Source: Chrysemys picta bellii
Lineage: Eukaryota; Chordata; Testudines; Emydidae
Reading direction: 5' to 3'
DNA: 64,000 bases
NCBI RefSeq assembly: GCF_011386835.1
Contig: NC_088809.1
Location: forward strand, 23,691,067 to 23,755,066
A program made the translations under genes and the position numbers. A model generated the notes under the pieces. It saw only the letters and a list, made by a program, of their open reading frames with translations, did no database searches and was not told the origin of the DNA. This document shows positions 39,401 through 51,400 of this stretch, in pieces; the first letter of the stretch is position 1; the number at the start of each line of letters is the position of its first letter.

Positions 39401-42400
39401 TTACAACAGATGGCGCACCTGCTATGTGTGGTGAAAAAAATGGACTGGTGGGAAGGATGCGCTCAAAGATGCGGGAGGAGAACTGTGCCGGTGAGTTGAT
39501 AGTGTATCACTGCATCATACACCAGGAATCGCTGAGTGCTAAAGTCCTAAAAATGGATCATGTGATGAACACTGTAACACAAACCGTCAACTTTATCAGA
39601 GCCCACGGTTTAAATCACCGCCAATTCCAGTCTTTTCTGCGGGAAATAGATAGCGAGTTTGGCGATATGCCATATCATACGGAGGTCCGGTGGCTAAGTC
39701 GGGGAAAAGTTCTCAAAAGACACTTTGAGCTGCGAGAGGAAATCTGCCAGTTCATGGACAGTAAGGGGAAAGACTGCACAGTTCTGCGGGATGAAAAGTG
39801 GAAATGTGAGTTGGCGTTCCTGGCTGACATAACGTCGCATCTTAGCGCTTTAAACCTTCAACTCCAGGGACGGGAGCACATAATAACCGATATGCATGAT
39901 GCAGTGAAGGCATTTCAAGTGAAGCTGCGCTTATGGGAGACACAAATGCACCAATGCAACTTGTCTCACTTTCCCTGTTGCCAAGTAATACGGAACCAAG
40001 AAAGTGCCACAGTTTTCCCAAATGCCACCTTTGCTGAAAAACTCAGCGCGCTGCGCACTGAGTTCGCACGGCGCTTCAGTGACTTTGAGGCACAGAAAAG
40101 TAACTTCGAGCTGCTTCGCAACCCATTTGCAGTCGATGTGGAAACCGCACCTGTAGAAATGCAGATGGAGCTGATAGAACTGCAATGTAACGGGACACTG
40201 AAGGCAAAGTACGACACTGCGGGGCCAGCACAGTTCACTCGCTTCATTCCTGAAGCGATGCCGCAGCTCCGCCAACATGCGGCTCGAATCCTGTCCATGT
40301 TTGGCAGCACATATCTGTGCGAGCAGCTGTTCTCTGTGATGAAAATTAACAAAACGTCACACAGGAGTCGCCTCACTGATGAACACCTGCAATCGATCCT
40401 GAGAATCTTCACAACACAGAACCTAACCCCAAACATAAACGAACTTGTTGCAAAGAAAAGACTCCAAGTATCAGGCTCTGACTAAATAGGACAAGAAAAT
40501 GGAATGTTATGATTTGTTATGATTATACTTTTGCTTTAAATTCAATTTTTTATTTATATTTTCAGATTTTTTAATATTCCAGCATGTACAGATTTTGAAT
40601 GTATTGTATTGACAGGATATTTTTTTATGAAGAGCAAAATATTTTAAGTTGAAATGTATTTATTTTGGAATGATATCCTGTATTTTGGTTCATATTAATG
40701 GTTAAAAAACATAAATATTTAGTCTGTTAAATAAATGGTTATACTGTTCGGCCCGCGAGTTTTGAGTTTTGGCCCCCTGTGCAATTGAGTTTGACACCCC
40801 TGCTCTAAGGAATAACTATTTACAGAGAGCTAAATACAAACACTAGGGGGAGCACTTACTAAGGCAAGTAACCACAGTTCCAACAAATGTCACTGGCAGT
40901 AAGAAGGAACTGAAGAAACGGCAGGTTGGCAGGGACCTATATTCACCACCATGAAGGCGCCAACCCAGGGGACTCCCCGGCCAAAATGACGGGTGCTGCT
41001 AGGGGGAAAACCTTCCAACAACTGTGCACGTGGCGCACACACACCTAATTGGAATCGGCATGCGCAAGCACTCAAAGAAGAATATATATTGTGTGGATGC
41101 GACCCACATAACATATGGAGAGCAGCATATGTGGCCCACAATGGTAAAGAGGGGGAGAACCACTGCACTAGGGACTCTATCTGGCCTACATAAATCAATG
41201 GTCAGCGGGGGGGGCAAACTACAGCCTGTGGGCCACATCCGGCCTGCCAGCCATTTTAATCCGGCCCTCGAGCTCTAGCCAGAGAGCAAGGTCTGGGGCT
41301 TGCCCTGCTCCCACGCTCCAGCCGGGGAGCAGGGTCGGGGGCTGCTCCACGCACGCGTGCCGCAGCTCCGCGCAGCTCCCAGAAACAGCAGCATGTCCCC
41401 CTCTGGCTCCTATGCGTAGGGGCAGCCAGGGGGTTCCGCACGCTGCCCCCGCCCCAAACACTGCCCCCACAGCTCCCATTGGCTGGGAACTGCAGGCAAT
41501 GGGAGCTGCAGGGGCGGCACCTGCAGACGGGGCAGAGCTGCCTGGCCGTGCCTCCGTATAGTAGCTGGAGGGGAGACATGCCGCTGCTTCCGGGAGCTGC
41601 ACCCCTGAACCCCTTCTGTGCCCCAAGCCCCTGCCTCAGCCCTGAGCCCCCTCCCACCCTCCGAACCCCTAAGCCCGAGCCCAGAGCCCGCACCCCCAGC
41701 CAGAACCCGCACCCCCCTCCTGCACCCCAACCCCCAATTTCATGGGCATTCACGGCCCACCATTCAATTTCCATACCCAGATGTGGCTCCTCTGGGAGCC
41801 AAGCTAGTTTCCTTTGCACCAGTAATGCAAGCAAAATTATCAGTGACACCAGGACAGTGTTATTGTCTTCTGTTGGTTTGCATGGAACTCTGCACCGCTA
41901 GGATGAATTTGCCCCTAGGCACAGGAACAACACAAGGACCGAAGTAAAGCTGGGCAAATTTTTGGCAAATAGTTTATTCGCAGAAAAATGCCGTTTCAGT
42001 CAACCCTAAACCAGTTGTGATTTTGTGCAGAGTTTGCTAAACCATTTCCACCCCATCGAAAAATTGAAATGTTTCAGTAATGCTGAAACATTCCAGGCTA
42101 AGACTTGCAAGGCGCACCATCACCTCCTCCCTCACTCTCAGTGAAATGGTGAAACTGAAACAAAAGCTTTCAAATCAGAGCAAACAAAACATTTTGTTAG
42201 ACCTGACTCAAAATGTTCTTGGACTTTTTCGATTCACTACAAACTTTGAAAAAGTTCATTTTTCATTTGACCCAAAATAAAGCTTTTCTTCAATTTTTTC
42301 AATTGCCAGCAACCAAAGACGATTTTTTGCCCGGCTCAAATTTATGATGCCTTAAGTGTGATTTAAGTGGTGCACAAGTATTGTGAAGATCCTCTGTACA

Positions 42401-45400
42401 AGGGTGAATTTCATCCCTCACAGAGAGAGTCCACAAGATGCACAGCTGAGGAAATTGCTTTGATGATTGCCTAAAGTGCATAAATTCATAGATTTACAAG
42501 GCCAGAAAGGACCATTATGATAATTTAATTTGACCTCCTGCATGACTCCAGCCAGAAAGTGTCACCAGAGTGCCCACAACTGCTGGCGGAACTAGAAAGT
42601 ATCCTTGAGAAAGACACCCAAGCTCAATTTAAAGCTCCAAGGGATGGAGAATCCACCTCATCCCTTGGTAATTTGTTTCAATGGATGAGGACAGCATTTG
42701 ATCAGGGCTTGCACCTGCAATCCTTACAGAGGGCCCAGATGCTCTCCCTCAATCTGCTTGCATGTTACCTTGCATTTAAACACAAATATTATGGAGGCAT
42801 CATTAGTGGCTCCAGAGCCAAGGCTGTGCTGAAATTTGCATTTAGAGAATCATAGAATATCAGGGTTGGAAGGAACCTCAGGAGGTCATTTAGTCCAACC
42901 CGCTGCTCAAAGCAGGACCAATCCCCAACTAAATCCCCAAATGGCCCCCTCAAGGATTGAACTCACAACCCTGGGTTTAGCAGGTCAATACTCAAGCCAC
43001 TGAGCTATCCTTCCCTCCCCCATTGTTAGCTATTGTACCCTCCTCCTCCCCAACTAACACCATTTACTGCTGGGCATAGACCTAATTATCTGGGAAATTA
43101 TTCCAAGCAAATGTTTAGTAGTTTGGGGCTAGGAATTAAAGACCCCCTTTGTAAATATAAAGTGTCCGTGGAATATTTCCCTCTAACAACTGAAGTGTTA
43201 AGTATGTGTAACTCTAAGTCAGTCTCAGACATATGTTAGTGGGGTTTTAAAAGGAACTAAAGAGATGAGCAAATTATTCCCATTATTGATCCTAATTGGT
43301 TCTATTTGCACTCAAGGAAGCCAACAGACAATGTATTAACTCATCCACTTCTGGCAGCAGTTACCCTTCTCCCACTGGCGGCACTGGGACTGAGGGATGG
43401 AACAGCAGGGCATAAGCGGGAGCTCAGAAGTCACCAATGTTGAGGTCAGAGGGCCAGTCTTTCCTGTCTGTAGCTGGAATCGTTTGAGTTCCTGAGACAG
43501 GAGGCTGAACTGTTCGATGTGGCTGCGGCACTGATCCTCCAGATCTCTCACCTGGGCCTGGCAGGGAAGCAAAGCAAAGTGAGGTACAAACACAGGCCTG
43601 AACTGGGACAAGGCTCTAATAGCAGCGGTCTTTGCTGTGTCCTTCCATGTAATGGAGCTGGGATATTCAGAGGATGAAAGGATGGAGTTGCCCAGATCCC
43701 AGAGATGATCAGTAGGGGATGGCAGCCCCCAGGCCATAGGCCCTTTGAAAATCCCAGTCCCAACAGACAAGTTTAGGATTGGTTCCACTCTAAACCCAAG
43801 ATGAGCCATCACTGGAAAGCTGCTTTGGGCCTGCAATTTCCCCTACTCACTCCCATACAGGAGAAAATGTAGGAGGGGCCAGAGGCGAGTCAAACAAGGC
43901 CCTTTGAGATCGGGAAGATGGGAAGGCTTTTCACATCAAAGTCATATCTCCAAAAGGGACTCCACCAGACCTAGCTAATCTAGGGAGCCTCCCTGGCACA
44001 TGAGGCCTCCAGCAGCTTCCCCGCCAAACCACTGGGGACAGGAGCCCTAACATTCCCCTCCTGGGCCAAGTTCATCCACGAGTGAGAGACTCCAGGGAGC
44101 AACAAAGCATCAAGGCCCCTGGACTATCCAAGAACCTGCACACGCCCCACTGATGTCACACAACCCACCTCCCGGAATTGTTTTCCATGGGGGACTGTGG
44201 ATTGCAGCAGAAGTAGGAAAGCAGAGGAGGTGATTCTCCAGAGGGAGATGTGGGGGCTACGAGGATCACTTGAGGGTCACCTGCACTCCCCTGGCTTCTG
44301 GCCCCAGAGTGCCTCCCCTTCCTGTGCGCCTGCCCCAACGGGTTTAAAAATACACATAACCCACCTCCAACATAACCTACTGCAGCTCCCCCACCCGACT
44401 CCCTCAATGCCCCAAGCCCACACAGCTTCCAGGAACCAACCACCACCTGTCCTTTAACACCCCTAACTCCTAACAAACAAACAAAACGTATTAGAGCCTG
44501 TCAGGAATGTCCCGTCTAAATACTTTTCCAACAGAAAATGTAGTTTCCACAAGAAAATCTCCAATTTCCCCCAAATTTTTAATTTTTCAGGTCAGTTCAA
44601 CACTAATCTGGGTCTGCCTGAGAGGCAGTGGTGCCTCATGGGAGGAGTTGTCGTTTGGGTGCCTTACATCTATTCTTCTCTATTGGCTGGGGCCCCCTGT
44701 GGGACTATGTCTCTCATGATTAAGGCTGAAGGCTGCGAGTTTGTCATGGAGGTCATGGAAGTCACAGATTCTGTGACTTTTCGTGACTACCGGGAGTCCT
44801 GGGCCTAGCGCCACGGGGCTCACCCCCACTCCAGCACCAGTAGGGATCCTGGGCCGCACACTGCCCTCCCCCCAGCACCCAGGCTGCCCTCCACCAGCAC
44901 CCGCGGGGCCCGGACAGCCCCTCTACCCAAGTTTTAGTCACAGGTATTTTTAGTAAAAGTCATGGACAGGCCACGGGCCATGAGTTTTTGTCACCGACCG
45001 TGACCTGTCTGTGACTAAAACGTAGCCTTACACATGAGGCACTACAGTCTCCCCTCTGAACATTTAGTTTAAATCAGAAACATCAAAATGAAAAATTTTG
45101 AATCAATATTTTTCAAAGCTTTCCATTCTGTGAACATTTTTGATATGTCAAACTTTCATCACACTTTGGAATGAAAACTACTGGAATTTTCTGTAGAAAA
45201 GAAATTCGGATTTTTGACCAACTCTAAAAATGATACATTTGAATCTCTTGTCCTTTTTCAGATGAGCACAAGACCTTTCCATTCAGTTTCTTAACAACTA
45301 ACAAAATCATCCAAAGCCCAGGACTTGGTGGTGATGGGGGACTTCAACTCCCCAGACATCTGTTGGGAAAATAACACAGCAGGGCACAGATTATCCAACA

Positions 45401-48400
45401 AGTTCTTGGAATGTACTGGAGACCATTTTTTATTTCAGAAGGTGGTGAAACCTACTGGGGGGAAGTTGTTCTAGATTTGATTTTGACAAATAGGGAGGAA
45501 CTGGTTGAGAATTTGGAAGTGGAAGGCAGCTTGGGTGAAAGTGATCATGAAATGATAGAATTCATGATTCTAAGGAATGGTAGGAGGGAAAACAGCAAAA
45601 TAAAAACAATGGATTTCAAGAAGGCACACTTTAGCAAACTCAGGAAGTTGATAGGTAGGCTCCCGTGGGAAGCAAGTATAAGAGGAAAAACAATTGAAGA
45701 CAGTTGGCAGTTTTTCAGAGAGACATTATTAAGGGCACAAGAGCAAACTATCCCACAGTGTAGGAAAGATAGGCAGTATGATAAGAGACCACCCTGGCTT
45801 AACCAGGAGATCTTCAATGATCTAAAACTCATTGGACATCTAACATAGTGAATGCCAGTGAAAATGAGGAACGATTGAGCCTAAAACAGGGAAAAAACAA
45901 GTCAAAAATTGCTTAGACAAATTAGATATCTTCAAATCAGCAGGCCCTGATGAAATGCATCCTAGAATACTCAAGGAGCTGACTGAGGAGATATCTGAGC
46001 CCATTAGCAATTATCTTTGAAGAATCATGGAAGACAGAAGACATTCCAGAAGACTGGAAAAGGGCAAATATAGTGCCCATCTATAAAAAGGGAAATAAGG
46101 ATAACCCAGGGAATTACAGACCAGTCATCTTAACTTCTGTACCCAGAAAGATAATGAAGCAAATAATTAAGAAATCAGTTTGCAAATACCTAGAAGATAA
46201 TAAGGTGATAAGTAACAGTCAGCATGGATTTGTCAAGAACAAATCATGTCAAACCAACCTGATAGCTTTCTTTGACAGGGTAACAAGCCTTGTGGATGGG
46301 GGGAAGCGGTAGATGTGGTATATCATGACTTTAGTAAGGCTTTTGATACTGTCTCGCATGACCTTCTCATAAACAAACTAGGGAAATGCAACCTAGATGG
46401 AACTACTATAAGGTGGGTGCATAACTGGTTGGAAAATCATTCCCCGAGAGTAACTATCAGTGGTTCACACACATGCTGGAAGGGCAGAACGAGTGGGGTC
46501 CTGTAGGGATTGGTTCTGGGTCCGGTTCTGTTCAATATCTTCATCAATGATTTATATAATGGCATAGAGGGTACACTTATAAAGTTTGTGGACGATACCA
46601 AGCTGGGAGGGGTTGCAAGTGCTTTGGAGGATAGGATTAAAATTCAAAATGATCTGGACAAACTGGAGAAATGGTCTGAAGTAAATAGGATGAAATTCAA
46701 TAAAGACAAATGCAAAGTGCTCCACTTAGGAAGGAACAATCAGTTGCACACATACAAAATGGGAAATGACTGCCTAGGAAGGAGTACTGCGGAAAGGGAT
46801 CTGGAGGTCATAATGGATCACAAGCTAAATATGAGTCAATAGTGAACGCTATTGCAAAAAAAGCAAATATCATTCTGGGACTCATTAGCAGGAGTTTTGT
46901 AAGCAACACATGAGAAGTAATTCTTCCGCTCTACTCCACGCTGATTAGGCCTCAACTGGAGTATTGTGTCCAGTTCTGGGCGCCACATTTCAGGAAAGAT
47001 GTGGACAAATAGGAGAAAGTCCAGAGAAGAGCAACAAAAATGATTAAAGGTCTAGAAAACATGAACTATGAGGGAAGATTGAAAAAATTGGGTTTGTTTA
47101 GTCTGGAGAAGAGAAGACTGAGAGGGAACATGATAACAGTTTTCAAGTACACCTCTACCCCTATATAACGTGACCCGATATAACACAAATTCGGATATAA
47201 TGAGATAAAGCAGCGCTCCGGGGGGGGCGGGGCTGCGCACTCCGGCGGATCAAAGCAGATTCGATATAACGTGGTTTCACCTATAACGCGGTAAGATTTT
47301 TTGGCTCCCGAGGACAGCGTTATATCGGGGTAGAGGTGTACATAAAAGGTTGTTACAAGGAGGAGGGAGAAAAATTGTTCTTCTTAACCTCTGGGGATGG
47401 GACAAGAAGCAACAGACTTAAATTGCAGCAAGGGCAGTTTAGGTTGGACATTAGGAAAAACTGCCTGTCAGAGTGATTAAGCACTGGAATAAATTGCTTA
47501 GGGAGGTTGTGGAATCTCCATCATTGGGGATTTTTAAGAGCAGGTTGGACAAACACCTTTCAGGGATGGTCTAGATAATATTTAGTCCTGCCTTGAGTGC
47601 AGAGGACTGGACTAGATGACCTCTCAAGGTCCCTTCCCGCCCTATGATTCAATGAACTCCTGACAATGTCTGCATTTTACTTCCGAGGAATTAACCATTT
47701 GCAGCACTTGAGTCCATTCTGTTACTTGCCTCGCATCACTGGATCAACAGCTTTCACACTTAATACAGTAAGCATGAGAGACCACCCCTAGGCTATTCAA
47801 CACTGTTAAGACTAACAAATGAGAGCTAGTCAGCTTTGCACTGAGCCAGGTGATCTGATGCCCTGCCCACCTTACAGAAGTTTTTAGATTCTAACAAACC
47901 AAAGACTGCTAACTATTCATACCTCTGCCTTTTCCCTGCTCTTCCATGCACAAAGACTGCTGATTCCACCCATTAGCTAACCCCTTATCTGTAAACATAA
48001 GTTATCCCACCAATTCCCCTTCTCCTCTAGGGTGTGATCTATACTTAAATCATAGGTCTATATAGTTACAGCACTCAGGCAGGGAGAGCCGTGCCTGGAG
48101 TCAGACTGGAGGAGCAGGGAGCCAAGACCCAGGGAGGCAGCATGGCTCCCAGCAGGGAGAATCGGGTGGCAGCCCAGCTTGGAGTGAAGACCAGGCAGCA
48201 GCCCATCTGAGGAGCAGAGAGGTGGCTTTCTTGTCAATTTCACAGCTCAAGTGGAGACATGAAATTGACAAGACAGCCAACAGCCGATTTAAGAAACACA
48301 GTGATCACCGTAACTACACCCACATAAGCCCTACGCCTCTTGTGGAGGTGGAGTTATGTTGGTGTAGGAGGGCACTTACATCGGCGGGAGCAAGGCTGTA

Positions 48401-51400
48401 GTGTAGACACTGACATAGTTAGGTTGACATAAGCTGCTGTATGTCAACCTAACTCTGCATGTAAACCAAGCCAGAGAAGCTGAAAAAAATAGAAAACCTG
48501 GAAAAGCTCACAAAAACTGAAAAACAACCAAGCCATTGTGTAGGATTTTTGTCAGAGAAAGAAAAGGTAAATGCTCTGCTCTATCAAAGCAGCAGCAGTA
48601 GCACCCTTTGAATTATTTTAGCTCTACTTTTTAAAGCTGACACCATACGAACATGACAGGAATCCGTGTCTAACATACACCCCACACAATAGTCAGAGTT
48701 AAGCAGCAGCAGGAGGAAAACGCCCTGCTCAATTATCTCAGTACCTGCATGCAATCCAAGGTATTCTGTCAGCAAGGAAAAGAGCAAACAGAGATTTAAA
48801 ACCACATATCAGCATTTTCATTAACCAAAAATCAAGACACTGCAAAGCATAACAAAATCCTCAGTTTAGGGAACATTCGTCTCCCAATTAGTACACAATA
48901 AGTGTTGAGTTCCTCTGAGACACCCCTCCCCCCAGCTGCTAAAAGAAATTCCACAGATTGAAAGCATGAATCAGATTGCTGCTACCTCAGAAACACTCTC
49001 ACTCTCCAAGGGCCTCCATCAAGGGCCTTTTAATTATGAATCTCAAACCCTTTTCTCCCAGCCCCATTGGTGGATGACCATTCCCTGAACTAGCTGCTCT
49101 CCTGCATCAGAGCTCCACTCAGTGCTGGAAAGACAGAGGGGTTCAGCGAGCAAGTTACAATGCCCTTATTCTTGGAGCTGAGCCAGCCCTGACACAACTT
49201 AGAGCAGCTACCAGGCTGCTCCAAGGGTATGTCTGCACCGCAGCGAGAGATATCATTCCCTAGGGGGGCAGACGTACACACACTAGCTCTGCCTACAACG
49301 CTACAAATGGCAGCGGAGCCACAGCAGTGGTTCCTTGGGCTGGCCTCCAAGCACAACCCCAACTGAGGTAAGTCCCCAGTAGCAGCTTTAGAGATCTCAA
49401 TAATGGGCACATTCTTAAGGAAGGCCAAAGAAAAGGCAATGGACCTTGTAGAATGAGTGGTTGAATACTGTGAGATTCGTAACAAAAGTCAATGCAGGCA
49501 GATATCCACTTGGAAAGCTTCTGGTTAGAGGTTGCAGACCCTTCTGCTCTATCTGCTAGCAAGACAAACAGCCTGTGGGTCTTTCTGAAGGACTCCGTCC
49601 TATCCAGACAGAAGGCATGGGCTCTCCTGACGTCAAGGGTGTGCAGAAGTGCCTCCTGGTTACCTAGATGTGGTTTGGAGTGGAAGACAGGCAGGTGAAT
49701 GGGCTGATTGATATGGAACTCGGAAGAAACCTTGAGTAAGAATTTGGGGTGGGGCCTCAGTGTGACCTCGTCCTTAAAAAAATACAGTGAAAGGGGGGCA
49801 TGCCACCAGGGCCCCCATTTCTCCAACCCATCGTGCTGACGTGACGCCTATCAGGAATGCCATTTTCATTGACAAATGGAGCAGTGGCCTTGAGAGGCAT
49901 TTAAGGACCAGACTGAGGTCCCATACTGGAGTAGGATGTTGGACTGTTTCCAATTCTTTGAGGAATCTCACTGTGGGTGGCAAAGACAGAATAATCCTCT
50001 CGGGGGGTGGAAAGCTGTGATTGCTGCCAGGTGGACTCTTATGCAGCTCATCAATAGTCCCGAGATTTTTAGAGTTAGAAGGTTGTCCAGTATATCCGGA
50101 AGCAATGAGGTCATCAGTGAAGCATGCCTGAGGTCACAACAACTGGCAAACCTCGTCCATTTCTCAGAGTGCATGCTGTGAGTAGCTTGTTTCCTGCTAT
50201 GTGTCAGTATTCTTTTTACGTTGTCTGAGCAGGTTGCCTCTAGTCCTGTTAGCCATCGGCCAACCATGCACAGAGACGTGGCACTGTGAGATTGGGGTGA
50301 AGAATCTGCCTGCCTTCCTGGGACAGGAGATGAGGAGCAGCGTGGAGAATGATCGGAGAGCAAAATGGTCAGCTGTGTCCGGTAAGGAAACCACATTTGC
50401 CTGGGCCAGGTTGGCACTATTAGGATGACTCTGGCTTTATTTTTCTTTATTATGAGCATAGCTTTGGCTATTAGGGGAGTCAGTGGGAATGCGCACAGGA
50501 GAGTTGATGACCACTGAATGTGAAAAGTATCCCACAGGGCCTGGAGAGTCAGTCTGTCCCTCAAGCAGAAGTGGGTACATTTCTTGTTTAACTCTGTGGC
50601 AAAGGAGTCTTCCGGAGGGGTGTCCCCATTGACAGAACACATGGTGTAATTTACTGGGGTCTATTTCCCACTCGTGGTCTTCGAAGATGTGCCTGCTGAA
50701 TGCATCTGCGGTCACATTCTGACACCTGGGAGACAGGCTGCTGTGATGACAATTTGGTTGCATATGCACCAATTCCAAAGCTTGACAGCCTTGGCGCAGA
50801 AGGAGGGGGATCTTGCCCCTCCTTGGCGACTGCTGTAAAACATGCATGATGTATTGTCCATCATGATCTTTATGTGTTTGCTCTGGGCAGTGGTAGGAAA
50901 TGAAGACAGGCATATCTGACCAGGTTGATGTGCAGCATCACCTTTTGTGATGTCCACTTGCCCTGGGTCATGTGAGTGTCTAGATGCATTCCCCACCATA
51001 ACAGAGAGATGTCCATCATTATGACGACCGTTGGGGAAGGATGTGCAAACAGAACTCCTGTGCACACATTGTGATGGTCCTTCCACCAGTTGAGGGATTG
51101 GTTTACAGAGGTAGGTATGGAAAGACGCATATTTAAACTGTGTCTGTTTGGTGAATAAACAGTTTGAGCCACCCTTGAAGGAAGCGCATTCAAAGTCTTG
51201 TGTGTTCTGTGACGAAGGTGGTGGCTGCTATGTGCTATAGTAATTGAAGACAGTTCCTGACTGTAGTTTGAGGGCTGAGCTGAACTGTGTTGGCTATGTT
51301 GGAAATGGCCACAAACCTGTGCAGAGGAAGGTAAGCTCTCGCTGTTACCGAATAAAGGTGTGCCTCTATGAACTCGAAGTTTTGCACAGGGGTCAAAGTG

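Larger units (their letters stand above)
32055..41082 (-). mobile_element. Full-length DIRS tyrosine-recombinase retrotransposon
   Basis: DIRS elements use a tyrosine recombinase instead of an integrase and have inverted ends. Here the left end (32055-32300) and right end (about 40868-41082) are inverted copies sharing cctaattgg-type, tgcacagttgt and ggtccctgcc words. Reading from the right on the minus strand: gag-like region (to about 35860), RT (about 35860-35090), RNase H (about 35050-33900, split by a solo LTR), recombinase (33860-32400). A 52-bp segment at 32310-32361 is complementary (50 of 52) to the outer end 32061-32112. A hAT (38442-40802) sits near the 5-prime end. Confidence 0.9.
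31961..41165. mobile_element. Non-autonomous hAT host of the nested stack
   Basis: The left piece starts cagtggctctcaacccatgg (31961) and the right piece ends gggagaaccactg (41165), a TIR pair of the CAGTGGTTCTC type. The 8-bp flanks ctctaggg (31953-31960) and cactaggg (41166-41173) match at 7 of 8. The inner joint, cagatagta (about 32054) to tatatattgtgtgg (about 41083), is where a DIRS element entered. Without the insertions the hAT would be about 180 bp. Confidence 0.85.

Noticed and set aside
38677..40485. Possible domesticated host gene (ZBED or GTF2IRD2 type)
   Set aside because: It lies between TIRs and perfect 8-bp duplications inside a DIRS element, so it is a transposon gene.
42846..43021. 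tRNA gene on the minus strand
   Set aside because: Only A- and B-box-like parts are present, without a cloverleaf, and the sequence continues into a CR1-type SINE tail.
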